Positions 26,611-36,393 of a DNA stretch of 64,000 nt are shown here, in pieces; position 1 is the stretch's first letter; each line of letters opens with the position of its first letter. The translations under genes were made by a program, and so were the position numbers. Location: assembly GCF_002368195.1 (NCBI RefSeq), contig NZ_AP018178.1, positions 2,426,238 through 2,490,237 on the forward strand, given 5' to 3'. The DNA is from Calothrix sp. NIES-2100. Its GTDB lineage: Bacteria > Cyanobacteriota > Cyanobacteriia > Cyanobacteriales > Nostocaceae. The notes beneath the pieces are model-generated. The model ran no database searches. It was not told where the DNA came from and worked only from the letters and a program-made list of their open reading frames with translations.

Positions 26611-29406
26611 TTACCTTTCCCCAATCAATGTAAACGCCGCCCAATCGCCGGGAGACGGAAATTTCTCCTTGGTTTTCAACATCGCCTGACGCAACGCCAA
26701 CGCCTTATCCGGCTGAGTTTGCAAACTTTTATAAAATTCCACCATTAAATATTGTGTCGGTGCATCAGGTACTTGCCATAGGGACACTAGCACACTGGGA
26801 ACACCCGCAGTAATTAAAGAACGCGACAACCCAATCACACCATCACCAGAAAGTTTCCCTTTCCCGGTTTCACAAGCACTTAAAACTACTAATTGCGCAT
26901 TAATTTTTAAATCTAATATTTCCTCAGCTTTGAGTAAACCATCATCATTACCCGATGGTGCAAGGGCTATCCAGCTACCCAAACCCCGGTTATCATCCGC
27001 CCAACCGTGAGTAGCTAGATGAATCACATCAACTTGCGATAAGCGTTGCAGAATATTTGCTTTAGTTGCATCTTTACCCACAATTGCCTTAGTTTTTAAT
27101 AAATCGGCAATAGTTTTTGCTTCTTGTTCCGCCCCTGGTAGTGGATCTAACCGTGTTCCCGATTTACCTGGTTCTGTAGATACTACAGGCATAGTAGGAT
27201 TACCGACAATCAAAGCGTTATGATAATTAGTTTGTCTCCCTTGCTCTAATTGATGAGTAAAGTCTAACACCTGAATTGCTGGGGCAGTGAGAATGGTATG
27301 TTTTTCAACTAAATATTTACCTTGTTCATCAAGCAAAGCTGGGAAAGGTGCAAGAAATAAAGAACCTTGGGGAATGAAAATAACTCGCTCGCTAGGATTT
27401 TTTGGTAATAGCTTGGCGATATCTTTAATTAAGATATCATGCAGTTTTTGTAATGGCTTTTTAACGTTTGCCGCCTCAGGATTTTGACTGACAGTAATAC
27501 CGCCGCGACCTCTACCCACACCAATATTTATCCGACTATTGGTAACCAATTCATCTAAAGTAGTATTATCTTTTTGCCACAGGTGTTTAAGGTCAACTTT
27601 GCGGAATGTGACTTCCCCTGTTGGCTTGACAACCCAGATATAGAGGTCTGATTCTTTAGTTTGTTGTTTACCTCCTACTTTGAAATCATCAGTAATAATA
27701 GAATATTGAATGAAGGTGGCATTTTGCTGTTGAGCAATTTGTTTAATTTCAGCAATTGTTGGTGCTTGCGGTGATTTATCCGCCTGTTTATTATTAGTAG
27801 ATACACGAGATGCTAACAACTCAACAAACGCCCTAGCGCGACCATGTTCGGCAATTTCTAAAGCAGCATCGGTTTTATTTTGGGCGATGAGGACTAGTTG
27901 TAAAATTCTGTAGGTGCGGCTTTGGGTGTCAAAAAGTGAAACTTTGTTAGTATCAGCTAACTTTTTACCTCGCAGAGATTCAAAAACCTGAATTCCCTCA
28001 TACAAGGTTTTCTCTGCTGCGGGAAGATTACCAAGTTTGTAGAAAGCAGCTCCTAAATTGTTTAAAGACTGTCCCTCGCCTAGTCTATCTTTAATTTCTT
28101 TGGCGATCGCTAAACTCTGCTGCTGGTACTCTATCGCTTTTGGGTAGTCTCCCAATGCATAGTAAGCAATACCGAGATTACCCAGAGACTGTCCCTCCCC
28201 TAATTTATCTTTAATTTCTTTGGCGATCGCTAAACTCTGCTGCTGGTACTCTATCGCTTTTGGGTAGTCTCCCAATGCATAGTAAGCAATACCGAGATTA
28301 CCCAGAGACTGTCCCTCCCCTAATTTATCTTTAATTTCTTTGGCGATCGCTAAACTCTGCTGCTGGTACTCAATCGCTTTTGGGTAGTCTCCCAATGCAT
28401 AGTAAGCAAGACCGAGACTACCCAGTTCCTGTCCCTCCCCTAATCTATCTTTAATTTCTTTGGCGATCGCTAAGTGCTGCTGCTGGTACTCAATCGCTTT
28501 TGGGTAGTCTCCCAATGCTTTGTAAGCAAGACCGAGATTACCCAGAGACTGTCCCTCCCCTAATTTATCTTTAATTTTTTTGGCGATCGCTAAGTGCTGC
28601 TGCTGGTACTCAATCGCTTTTGGGTAGTCTCCCAAGTTAAAGTAGGCAAGACCGAGATTACCCAGAGACTGTCCCTCCCCTAATTTATCTTTAATTTCTT
28701 TGGCGATCGCTAATCTCTGCTGCTGGTACTCTATCGCTTTTGGGTAGTCTCCCAATGCATCGTAAGCAAGACCGAGATTACCCAGCGCCTGTCCCTCCAC
28801 TAATCTATCTTTAATTTCTTTGGCGATCGCTAAAGTCTGCTGCTGGTACTCTATCGCTTTTGGGTAGTCTCCCAATGCATAGTAAGCATTACCGAGATTA
28901 CCCAGAGACTGTCCCTCCCCTAATCTATCTTTAATTTCTTTGGCGATCGCTAATCTCTGCTGCTGGCACTCAATCGCTTTTGGGTAGTCTCCCAATGCAT
29001 CGTAAGCATTGCCGAGATTACCCAGCGCCTGTCCCTCCGCTAATTTATCTTTAATTTCTTTGGCGATCGCTAAGTGCTGCTGGTGGTACTCAATGGCTTT
29101 TGGGTAGTCTCCCAAATCAAAGTAAGCAAGACCGAGATTACCCAGCGCCGCACCTTCGCCTTGACGGTCTTTGATTTCACGGTAAATAATCAGTGCTTGT
29201 TGCCACGATCGCAATGCTGCTTCAAATTGACTGGTATCAAACTCCTGATTACCTTGCTCAAACAGTCTATCAGCTTCGGCTTTCCGCGCCTGTGGGGTTT
29301 GGGCTAACGCCTGGGTTATTCCCACTGTGGGTAGGTTGATGGGTGTTTGGGCGATGGTGGTGAGTAGGGCGATTAGGCTCACAAGTGCGATTTTCTGTAT
29401 TTTCAT
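26611..29406 (-). CDS. Secreted TPR-CHAT protease-like protein
   Basis: A 931-residue protein. An N-terminal signal peptide (1-36, ends ITQALAQ) directs export. About eleven 40-residue TPRs (LGDYPKAIEYQQQxLAIAKE) follow to about residue 470. After a linker comes the CHAT domain, a caspase-like fold, with His in VIHLATHGW (about 799) and Cys in VVLSACETGKGKLSGDG (about 843). Both catalytic residues are present, so a peptidase activity triggered through the TPRs is plausible. TPR-CHAT proteins are numerous in filamentous cyanobacteria, and some relatives act in defence or regulated proteolysis. The signal peptide places this one outside the cytoplasm. Confidence 0.9.
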   Translation of the reverse strand: MKIQKIALVSLIALLTTIAQTPINLPTVGITQALAQTPQARKAEADRLFEQGNQEFDTSQFEAALRSWQQALIIYREIKDRQGEGAALGNLGLAYFDLGDYPKAIEYHQQHLAIAKEIKDKLAEGQALGNLGNAYDALGDYPKAIECQQQRLAIAKEIKDRLGEGQSLGNLGNAYYALGDYPKAIEYQQQTLAIAKEIKDRLVEGQALGNLGLAYDALGDYPKAIEYQQQRLAIAKEIKDKLGEGQSLGNLGLAYFNLGDYPKAIEYQQQHLAIAKKIKDKLGEGQSLGNLGLAYKALGDYPKAIEYQQQHLAIAKEIKDRLGEGQELGSLGLAYYALGDYPKAIEYQQQSLAIAKEIKDKLGEGQSLGNLGIAYYALGDYPKAIEYQQQSLAIAKEIKDKLGEGQSLGNLGIAYYALGDYPKAIEYQQQSLAIAKEIKDRLGEGQSLNNLGAAFYKLGNLPAAEKTLYEGIQVFESLRGKKLADTNKVSLFDTQSRTYRILQLVLIAQNKTDAALEIAEHGRARAFVELLASRVSTNNKQADKSPQAPTIAEIKQIAQQQNATFIQYSIITDDFKVGGKQQTKESDLYIWVVKPTGEVTFRKVDLKHLWQKDNTTLDELVTNSRINIGVGRGRGGITVSQNPEAANVKKPLQKLHDILIKDIAKLLPKNPSERVIFIPQGSLFLAPFPALLDEQGKYLVEKHTILTAPAIQVLDFTHQLEQGRQTNYHNALIVGNPTMPVVSTEPGKSGTRLDPLPGAEQEAKTIADLLKTKAIVGKDATKANILQRLSQVDVIHLATHGWADDNRGLGSWIALAPSGNDDGLLKAEEILDLKINAQLVVLSACETGKGKLSGDGVIGLSRSLITAGVPSVLVSLWQVPDAPTQYLMVEFYKSLQTQPDKALALRQAMLKTKEKFPSPGDWAAFTLIGER
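28141..29220 (-). repeat. Tandem 120-bp TPR-coding units, 9 copies
   Basis: The string TGGGTAGTCTCCCAA recurs at exactly 120-bp intervals (28141, 28261, 28381 and so on to 29101). The units at 28141 and 28261 differ at only about one base over 120. Nearly all units keep a GCGATCGC HIP1 octamer at the same position. The near-identity indicates recent expansion or gene conversion. Confidence 0.9.
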
Positions 29407-29759
29407 GGTTGTTACTCAGGTGTCCCTTTCAGTAACATATATCTCTGTGATGGCGAAGCCTATGCAGTTTTGGGCATCCCTTCGGCTCCGCTCAGGGCAA
29501 GTGGGCATTTGTCCTCCTTGTCCCCCTTGTCCTCCGAAGGCTGAGCGAAGTCGAAGCCTGTCTCCCTTGTCCCCCTTCGCTTGTCCTGTGAAGCATCAAG
29601 AATTTTCTCGCACTAAGTGAGTATTTATTCACCTAATTGTTAATTATTAAAAAATAATAAAGAAATCTGCATATTACTTCTGTTCAGTACTGATAGATAA
29701 GTGCTTCAACTAGAAGCCACAGTCATCAGCTGTCAATACAGTTACAACAGGATTACAGT
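29407..29759. other. Noncoding stretch with GC-rich repeat
   Basis: About 350 bases upstream of the CHAT gene. It contains a repeat patch (29470-29590) with TTCGGCTCCGCTCAGGGCAA and CTTGTCCTCCGAAGGCTGAG, shared in part with 50680-50700. The stretch from 29600 on is AT-rich and probably carries promoters for the flanking divergent genes. No RNA gene was recognised. Confidence 0.55.
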
Positions 29760-29975
29760 ATGCTTCAATACACTGAAAAGCCCTGCTATGTTTGCAAAAA
29801 GATGATTCGTTACCGCATGGAGGTAGAGATTACCCCAGGTGGAACTAGTAAAATTTATTGGCAGCCAATCGGTGTGACTCCAGATCAACCAGATATCAAC
29901 AAATGTCCCATATGTCGTCGTCAGGTTTCTAGAATTTTTGGTTATTCTTTGACAGCTTGTCTAGGTGTGAGTTAA
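29760..29975 (+). CDS. Small zinc-ribbon-like protein
   Basis: A 71-residue protein with two CxxC pairs, CYVCKK (about 9-12) and CPICRR (about 49-52), spaced as a zinc ribbon, around YRMEVEITPGGTSKIYW. The function is unknown. A plausible start (ATG at 29760) follows an AACAGGATTAC context. It is flanked by long repeat-rich noncoding DNA on both sides. Confidence 0.65.
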   Translation: MLQYTEKPCYVCKKMIRYRMEVEITPGGTSKIYWQPIGVTPDQPDINKCPICRRQVSRIFGYSLTACLGVS

Positions 29976-30679
29976 GTAGTCACATAGCGATTTTATGTAG
30001 GTATTGCCGAGAAAGGCTGATACGGTAGATATTTGAGGTATGCGGCAATACCCATTGTTTGATTTTTGTTCTCTTAGGCATTACCAAAAAATAAAATATT
30101 GAAAATAAGTTGGCTTCATATCCCCTTTTTCTTAAAGGATACTGCTGGCGAATGGTGGGTTTGACCCCTCAATATTGATATACAGTGTTCTCTCGCTTAC
30201 CCGATATATCGCCCGCAGGCTGGAAGCCTGGGGCTAACGCTACAAAGCCCACCTCCGTGGGCTGAATTTTCTTAGCCCACGGAGGTGGGCTTCGTTCGAT
30301 TAGCCGCACCCTTCTAGGGTGACGGCGGGATTTCGGGATAAGCGACGGGTTTTACCTCTGATTCACCAGCTGTATCCTTAAAGAAGTCGGGGATCTAAGA
30401 TTTCACGAATGATTTAGGATTGCTATAGACAATCATTCACCACAGAATCACAAACTTACAGCAGTTTTCACGTAGTTGAACCACACTCTCAGGGCACAGC
30501 ACTGCTGTGCCCCTACGACAAATGTGGTCTATTTACAGGAAGATGCTGTAAATATGAGTTTTTCCTGAGTTTACCCTAAATTTTGATTGAACAATTTTCC
30601 TATGAGATTTTCATCATAACTTCAGCGCTATTTAGGGTAACCGTATCAATATGTTGACTTATATGAGGTGCAGCAAATT
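29976..30679. other. Long noncoding stretch packed with hairpin repeats
   Basis: About 700 bases with no gene. It holds the MITE-like element at 30194-30344, an AGAAGTCGGGGATCT family copy at about 30376-30426, and a GGGCACAGC/GCTGTGCCC palindrome at 30492-30512 followed by CCTAC. A matching GGGCACGGC/GCCGTGCCC palindrome lies at 36582-36602. The last 100 bases are probably the promoter of the GH63 gene. Confidence 0.6.
30194..30344. repeat. MITE-like element with internal 19-bp perfect hairpin
   Basis: Imperfect outer arms (CGCTTACCCGATATATCGCC and the inverse GGCGGGATTTCGGGATAAGC) enclose a perfect 19-bp inverted repeat, AAGCCCACCTCCGTGGGCT (30245-30263) against 30274-30292, with a 10-nt loop. 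No coding content. Confidence 0.65.
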
Positions 30680-33388
30680 ATGACAACTCCAACCCAGGAA
30701 GAAATCAGATTAGCAGCAGCCCACAATCATCAAGTTCATTGGCGCAGATGGGGGCCATATTTGAGCGATCGCCAATGGGGCACGGTCAGAGAAGATTATA
30801 GCCCTAATGGTGCGGCGTGGGACTATTTCACCCACGATCAGGCTCGTTCTCGCGCTTACCGCTGGGGTGAGGATGGGATTGCAGGGATTTGTGATAATCA
30901 TCAACGGCTGTGTTTTGCGATCGCCCTTTGGAATGGTGAAGACTCGATTCTCAAGGAAAGAATCTTTGGGTTGACAGGAAATGAAGGTAATCATGGGGAA
31001 GATGTTAAGGATTATTACTTCTATTTGGACAGTACACCCACTCATTCCTACATGAAGGCGCTGTACAAATATCCCCACAGGGCTTTTCCTTACTCTGAGT
31101 TAGTTAAAGAAAATCAACGGCGCGATCGCCTACAGCCAGAATTTGAACTTTTAGATACAGGTATATTTGACGATAACCGCTATTTTGATGTTTTTGTGGA
31201 ATATGCGAAAAATTCTGCTGAAGATATTCTGATTCAAATTAAAGTAGTTAACCGAGGGACAGAAGCCAAAATTCTTCACTTATTACCTACTCTTTGGTTT
31301 CGCAATACTTGGTCTTGGAATGGAAATAATGTTAAACCTATTCTCAAACAGCTAAATTCCGGTAATAGTTGGCAAATTATTCAAGCCGATCATCCAACTT
31401 TAGGCAGCAGGTGGTTATATTGTCAGCAATCATCGGAGATTCTATTTACAGAAAATGAAACGAATCATCAGCTATTATTTGGTTCTCCTAATCAATCAGC
31501 TTATGTAAAAGATGGCATTAATGATTATATTGTATCTGGGAACAAACAAGCTGTAAATTCCGGTAAATTTGGCACGAAAGCTGCTGCTAATTATGTTTTC
31601 ACAGTGGGTGCAGGCGCAACGGAAACTGTTAAATTAAGATTGAGCGATATACCAAATTTAGCCGCACCTTTTGACTTAGAATTTGATACAATATTCTTGG
31701 ATAGACAACAAGAAGCAGATGCATTTTATCAACGAATTACGCCATTTCCCATCAGTGCAGATGAGCGAAATGTGCAACGACAAGCATTTGCAGGAATGCT
31801 GTGGAGTAAGCAATTTTATCACTACATCATCGAAGATTGGCTAAAAGGCGATCGCAATACACCACCCCCACCGCCAGAACGTTGCAAGGTCAGAAATCGG
31901 GAATGGTTCCATCTGTACAATGAAGATATCCTTTCTATGCCTGATAAGTGGGAATATCCTTGGTTTGCAGCTTGGGATTTAGCATTCCACACCATTCCTT
32001 TAGCAATGATTGACCCAGACTTTGCCAAATACCAATTAGATGTTTTAACGCGGGAATGGTATATGCATCCCAATGGGCAGATTCCTGCTTATGAGTGGCA
32101 GTTTAGTGATGTTAACCCACCAGTTCATGCTTGGGCAACCTGGCGGATTTATAAGATTGAACAAAAAATATATGGACGCAGCGATAGAAAGTTTTTAGAA
32201 AGAGTATTTCAGAAATTGATGCTGAATTTTACCTGGTGGGTAAATCGCAAAGACGCTGAAGGTAATAATGTCTTTCAAGGGGGATTTTTAGGATTAGATA
32301 ATATAGGAGTATTTGACAGGAGTGCTACCTTACCCACAGGCGGACATATCGACCAATCTGATGGTACTAGTTGGATGGGGATGTATTGCCTAAATATGTT
32401 AGCGATCGCCTTAGAATTAGCCAAAACCAATCCTGTTTACGAAGACATCGCCACCAAATTCTTTGAGCATTTTCTTTACATAGCCGATGCGATGAATAAA
32501 ATTGGCGAAATCGAAGCTAGTTTGTGGAATGAGCAAGATGGATTTTACTATGATGTCCTGAATTTACCTGAAAAACAGATTACCTTAAAAGTCCGGTCAA
32601 TGGTCGGGTTAATTCCTTTATTTGCGATTGAAACCATTGAACCAGAAACATTAAATATGCTTCCTGGCTTCAAAAAACGCTTGGAATGGTTTATCAAAAA
32701 TCGCCCAGATTTGCGGCAAAATGTCGCTTGTATGCTAACTGAAGGGATGGGTGCGAGAAGATTATTAGCAATTGTGTCACGAGATAAACTCAGAAGTATA
32801 CTGCAAAAAATGCTCGATGACAACGAGTTTTTGAGCCAATACGGTATTCGCGCCCTTTCTAAATTCCATGCTGAACATCCTTACATTTTTAATGTTGATA
32901 GTTGCCAATTTTGCGTAAATTATGAACCAGCGGAATCTAGTAGTGGTTTATTTGGTGGTAATTCCAACTGGCGTGGCCCCATCTGGTTTCCCGTAAATTT
33001 TTTACTCATTGAATCTCTGCAAAAATTTCATCATTACTTAGGCGACGATTTCCTAGTAGAATGTCCTACTGGTTCTGGTAAAATGATGACACTGTGGTCA
33101 GTTGCATCTGAATTATCTCAAAGATTAATCCGCATTTTCTTGCAAAATTCCTCTGGGAAACGACCAGTTTATGGTAATACAGAAAAATTTCAAACCGATG
33201 CACATTGGCGAGATTTGATGCTTTTTTACGAGTATTTTCATGGCGATAACGCAGCCGGAATTGGTGCGAGTCATCAAACGGGATGGACAGGTTTAGTAGC
33301 TAAACTCATCCAGCAATGTGGGGAATATACAGCCCAAAATCAGCAACCGGAGATAGATAAAAAAACTCAAGCGATCGCCTTATATTAA
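30680..33388 (+). CDS. GH63-like glucosidase (MGH1-type glycoside hydrolase)
   Basis: A 902-residue protein (ATG at 30680; GTG at 30668 is in frame). It is recognised as a bacterial GH63/MGH1-like hydrolase from WRRWGPYLSDRQWGTVREDY at the N-terminus, FHLYNEDILSMPDKWEYPWF with AWDLAFHTIPLAMIDPDFAK, GQIPAYEWQFSDVNPPVHAW, the central GHIDQSDGTSWMGMYCLNML, and the C-terminal NWRGPIWFPVNFLLIESLQ. These parts form an (alpha/alpha)6 barrel; in the family the acidic residues of EWQFSDVNPP and DGTSWM line the active site. It probably hydrolyses alpha-glucosides or glycosylglycerate-like osmolytes in the cytoplasm; no signal peptide is seen. Confidence 0.85.
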   Translation: MTTPTQEEIRLAAAHNHQVHWRRWGPYLSDRQWGTVREDYSPNGAAWDYFTHDQARSRAYRWGEDGIAGICDNHQRLCFAIALWNGEDSILKERIFGLTGNEGNHGEDVKDYYFYLDSTPTHSYMKALYKYPHRAFPYSELVKENQRRDRLQPEFELLDTGIFDDNRYFDVFVEYAKNSAEDILIQIKVVNRGTEAKILHLLPTLWFRNTWSWNGNNVKPILKQLNSGNSWQIIQADHPTLGSRWLYCQQSSEILFTENETNHQLLFGSPNQSAYVKDGINDYIVSGNKQAVNSGKFGTKAAANYVFTVGAGATETVKLRLSDIPNLAAPFDLEFDTIFLDRQQEADAFYQRITPFPISADERNVQRQAFAGMLWSKQFYHYIIEDWLKGDRNTPPPPPERCKVRNREWFHLYNEDILSMPDKWEYPWFAAWDLAFHTIPLAMIDPDFAKYQLDVLTREWYMHPNGQIPAYEWQFSDVNPPVHAWATWRIYKIEQKIYGRSDRKFLERVFQKLMLNFTWWVNRKDAEGNNVFQGGFLGLDNIGVFDRSATLPTGGHIDQSDGTSWMGMYCLNMLAIALELAKTNPVYEDIATKFFEHFLYIADAMNKIGEIEASLWNEQDGFYYDVLNLPEKQITLKVRSMVGLIPLFAIETIEPETLNMLPGFKKRLEWFIKNRPDLRQNVACMLTEGMGARRLLAIVSRDKLRSILQKMLDDNEFLSQYGIRALSKFHAEHPYIFNVDSCQFCVNYEPAESSSGLFGGNSNWRGPIWFPVNFLLIESLQKFHHYLGDDFLVECPTGSGKMMTLWSVASELSQRLIRIFLQNSSGKRPVYGNTEKFQTDAHWRDLMLFYEYFHGDNAAGIGASHQTGWTGLVAKLIQQCGEYTAQNQQPEIDKKTQAIALY

Positions 33389-33524
33389 TAACGGAAGTTG
33401 CGAATTATCTGGTGATGAAGGGGGATAGGGAGACAAGGAGGACACACTTCGGCTTCTCTCAGTGACCGGAAGACAACTGACTATTGACTATTGACTATTG
33501 ACAAATCCCAGGAGAACATAAATT

Positions 33525-34541
33525 TTGAAGACTGAACAAAAAGAGAATTCGCGACTACGTTGGATTGATTTAAATCCCGCGATCGCATCAGTCGATGAAA
33601 GTACAGATATCATTGCGGGACTGACTCAAAATCCCAAAACTTTGCCCTGTCGTTACTTTTATGATGATCGAGGCTCAGAACTATTTGAGCAGATTTGCGA
33701 CCTAAAAGAATACTATCCTACTCGCACCGAACAAGCAATTTTAGAAACATACGCTGCTGAAATTGCCCAAATGACAGGCTCTTGTAATTTAATAGAACTA
33801 GGTAGTGGTAGTTCGCGGAAAACTCGCCTGTTGCTAGAAGCATACAGCGAGATAGTTCAAGAACTAGAATATTACCCAATTGATGTTAGTAGCGGTATCC
33901 TGAAAACAACTGCTTTGGATTTGCTACGTCAATACCCCAAATTAAAACTTTGTGGTGTAGCGGGAACTTACGAACAAGCATTAGCCCAACTTCCCCCAGC
34001 AGAATTAGAAAATCGGCTGTTGATTTTCTTAGGAAGTACCTTAGGTAATTTGAATGACGAACAATGTAACAAATTCTTCACCCAAGTTCAACAAGCTTTA
34101 AAACCAGGAGAATTTTTTCTTTTAGGGGTAGATTTGCAAAAGCCGATAGAAATTATCGAAGCAGCTTACAACGATTCCCAAGGAATCACCGCAGCTTTTA
34201 ACCTCAATATTCTCAACCACCTCAATCAAAAATTCCAAGGTAATTTTTTCCTGAACAATTTTGCCCACTGGGCATTCTACAATCAAATAGACAATCAAAT
34301 CGAAATGCATCTGCGGAGTTTAACACAGCAAACCGTCGTTCTAGAAGCTTTAGATTTGGAAATCTCTCTCCAAGCGGGAGAAACAATTCGCACGGAAATA
34401 TCCCGTAAATTCCACATACCTACGTTAATCTCAGTGCTAGAAAGCCATTCATTGCAAGCATTACAGGTATGGACAGATCCCAAAGCATGGTTTGGCTTGA
34501 TACTTTGCCAACGTCAGTGTATAAATACTGAGTGTCCTTGA
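33525..34541 (+). CDS. egtD: L-histidine N-alpha-methyltransferase (ergothioneine biosynthesis)
   Basis: It trimethylates histidine to hercynine with SAM, the first step to ergothioneine. The 338 residues carry the family signatures: LPCRYFYDDRGSELFEQICD, LKEYYPTRTEQAIL, the SAM site NLIELGSGSSRKT, FLGSTLGN and the C-terminal RTEISRKFH. The TTG at 33525 is chosen because AGGAGA (33510-33515) lies at proper distance. EgtB, which usually accompanies EgtD in cyanobacteria, is not adjacent; the following gene is a pentapeptide protein on the other strand. Confidence 0.93.
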   Translation: MKTEQKENSRLRWIDLNPAIASVDESTDIIAGLTQNPKTLPCRYFYDDRGSELFEQICDLKEYYPTRTEQAILETYAAEIAQMTGSCNLIELGSGSSRKTRLLLEAYSEIVQELEYYPIDVSSGILKTTALDLLRQYPKLKLCGVAGTYEQALAQLPPAELENRLLIFLGSTLGNLNDEQCNKFFTQVQQALKPGEFFLLGVDLQKPIEIIEAAYNDSQGITAAFNLNILNHLNQKFQGNFFLNNFAHWAFYNQIDNQIEMHLRSLTQQTVVLEALDLEISLQAGETIRTEISRKFHIPTLISVLESHSLQALQVWTDPKAWFGLILCQRQCINTECP

Positions 34542-34550
34542 GGGGGATGA

Positions 34551-34586
34551 GGGGAGTGTGGGGAGTGTGGGGAGTGTGGGGAGTGT
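34551..34586. repeat. GGGGAGTGT nonamer repeat, 4 copies
   Basis: Four tandem GGGGAGTGT units just after egtD, followed by GATGAGG and CTCCC-type sequence that could fold back. The unit also occurs at 61-80 and 4280-4300. Confidence 0.9.
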
Positions 34587-34664
34587 TGGGGATGAGGAAG
34601 AAAATACTTCCCTGTCTCCCCCCTCTCCCTCATCTCCCCCCCTGCCCATGCCCAATGCCCCTTC

Positions 34665-35054
34665 CTACCCTTCCTTAATTTGCACACCCGCCTTTTCTGG
34701 GTCAAAATCTTCGGGAAAATGGGTATTGCGATCGCAATCTGCTTTATCTAACTTTGCGCCTGTTAAATTAGCTAAACGCAGATTCGCGGAAAATAACAAA
34801 GCACCCCGCAAATCAGCATCTTTGAGATTAGCGCCACTGAGATCTGCAAAGCTTAAGTCACAGCCTCGAAGATTAGCACCACTCAAGTCAGCTTGACTTA
34901 AGTCAGCCTCGCTCAAGTCAGAGCCTTTGAGGTCAACACCTTGTAAATTAGCATCACCCAGTTCCGCTTTGCTAAAGTTTCGTTTTCCCGATGTGTAGCT
35001 CTCCAGGATATTAGCTACAGTATTAATGGGCTGTTGAGCATTTGTTTCTGTCAT
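34665..35054 (-). CDS. Pentapeptide-repeat protein
   Basis: A 129-residue protein. After an N-terminal helical part (1-28) there are about 13 pentapeptide repeats of the A(D/N)LxX type (ANLQGVDLKGSDLSEADLSQ onward), which form a right-handed quadrilateral beta-helix. The C-terminus is acidic (HFPEDFDPEKAGVQ). Such proteins are abundant in cyanobacteria with mostly unknown roles. No membrane segment. Confidence 0.88.
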   Translation of the reverse strand: MTETNAQQPINTVANILESYTSGKRNFSKAELGDANLQGVDLKGSDLSEADLSQADLSGANLRGCDLSFADLSGANLKDADLRGALLFSANLRLANLTGAKLDKADCDRNTHFPEDFDPEKAGVQIKEG

Positions 35055-35160
35055 TTCCTCACGAGTTCCTCAAATTTTTTTCCTAGTTTCAAAGCTATAG
35101 CCATCACCACAGTTTCATCAAAAACCAGTTTCATCAAAAACAAGGAAGGAGGGCTAACTC

Positions 35161-36393
35161 ATGCCATCCCTTAATTTGTTAACTGTTTTTAATCCCTCAA
35201 ATTATTGGCGAAGCGGTATTTGTACTATACCCTGGCAAGCGATCGCTCAACAATTTCAAATTTCACCAGAGGAACTCATTTTAAGCGATTTGCGCGACCT
35301 TTCACATCAACCGCTAAGTGCCCAAATTGACCGAATTGACCCAGAAGACCCCGGACGTGACACCCTGGTTTTCCATCTACCCCAGCCCATTCCCCCAGGA
35401 ACGGAAGATGATGTCTTAGCCTCAACCTTTATCCGCATAGACCGAGGTAAAGCAATACAACCAGGAAGCGGTGAACCATACTTAGAAGTAGTCTCCGGTG
35501 ACGATAGACGAGAACGGGGAGTTAGATTTGTGAATAACCGCCTGATTGTCTGGTTTAATTTAATACCTGCACCCGAAGATAATCAACGCAACTGGTTTTC
35601 TGGTTCAGCTAGCAGCGTCCAACTAGATCGCCAAGAAATGCTCGATCCATTCCCAGCTGCGATGGGGGAATGGCTAGGACAAGATCCAGAAAAGCGTTGT
35701 ATGCAGGTGAGTAAACTCCAGTTACCGGGACTTTCCTATCCTAAATCACCGCACTATCAAGTCTCTTTGTTCAATCATTCTTATCGACTGGTATCTCAAT
35801 CAACTGGCCCTGTACGTGCCACAATTACCATAGCTTCCGAACCCTTCGATTATATGGGGACAGATCCGGTTACCGGTCATAACCGTCATTTAGTATGTGA
35901 ACTGTATCGCGTCATTAGCTTATATGCTGGCGCAGATTATTTGATTGAGGAATCATTCGTCAAAGGAAAACCCAAAGCCCCTGAAGACAGGGTAGAAGGT
36001 GCAGAAATAGTCAATCTTGACTTTGGCTTGCAATATTTTGCGCACATGAATTTGGGACAAACCCAGGACATTGAACAAGTCTTTCCTGTCCCCGATTGGT
36101 TCGCCGTTGGTTCAACAACAGAACCTTATGCAGCTTATGGTTTAGCAAATAACTTGCATATTGAATCGGTAACACACCCCCATGAAGGTAATAAAAGTTG
36201 TTTTTCCTGGCAATTATTACCTGGTAAATCTGCAAAATGCTTGCACCTATTTATGCGTGGTCAACCACAAGGATTTGATGCGCGAGTTGGTCATTCTTGG
36301 TATGAGTTGATTTATCGACCTCTCAAAGCGGAAATTTATCCAGATCCAGCGGTGAACATTCCACTTAAAAATAGTAGATTAGTTCCTGCTTGA
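35161..36393 (+). CDS. Protein of unknown family, predicted beta-rich
   Basis: A 410-residue protein I do not recognise. It has an excellent ribosome-binding site (AAGGAGGG, 35146-35153). The sequence is rich in alternating hydrophobic residues and Gly/Pro, with repeated strand-like segments (LIVWFNLIPAPE, YQVSLFNHSYRLVSQSTGPV, ATITIASEPFDYMGTDPVTG). It resembles carbohydrate-active beta-sandwich proteins of the exo-lyase/mutarotase kind, but this is only an impression. No signal peptide. Monocistronic. Confidence 0.7.
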   Translation: MPSLNLLTVFNPSNYWRSGICTIPWQAIAQQFQISPEELILSDLRDLSHQPLSAQIDRIDPEDPGRDTLVFHLPQPIPPGTEDDVLASTFIRIDRGKAIQPGSGEPYLEVVSGDDRRERGVRFVNNRLIVWFNLIPAPEDNQRNWFSGSASSVQLDRQEMLDPFPAAMGEWLGQDPEKRCMQVSKLQLPGLSYPKSPHYQVSLFNHSYRLVSQSTGPVRATITIASEPFDYMGTDPVTGHNRHLVCELYRVISLYAGADYLIEESFVKGKPKAPEDRVEGAEIVNLDFGLQYFAHMNLGQTQDIEQVFPVPDWFAVGSTTEPYAAYGLANNLHIESVTHPHEGNKSCFSWQLLPGKSAKCLHLFMRGQPQGFDARVGHSWYELIYRPLKAEIYPDPAVNIPLKNSRLVPA

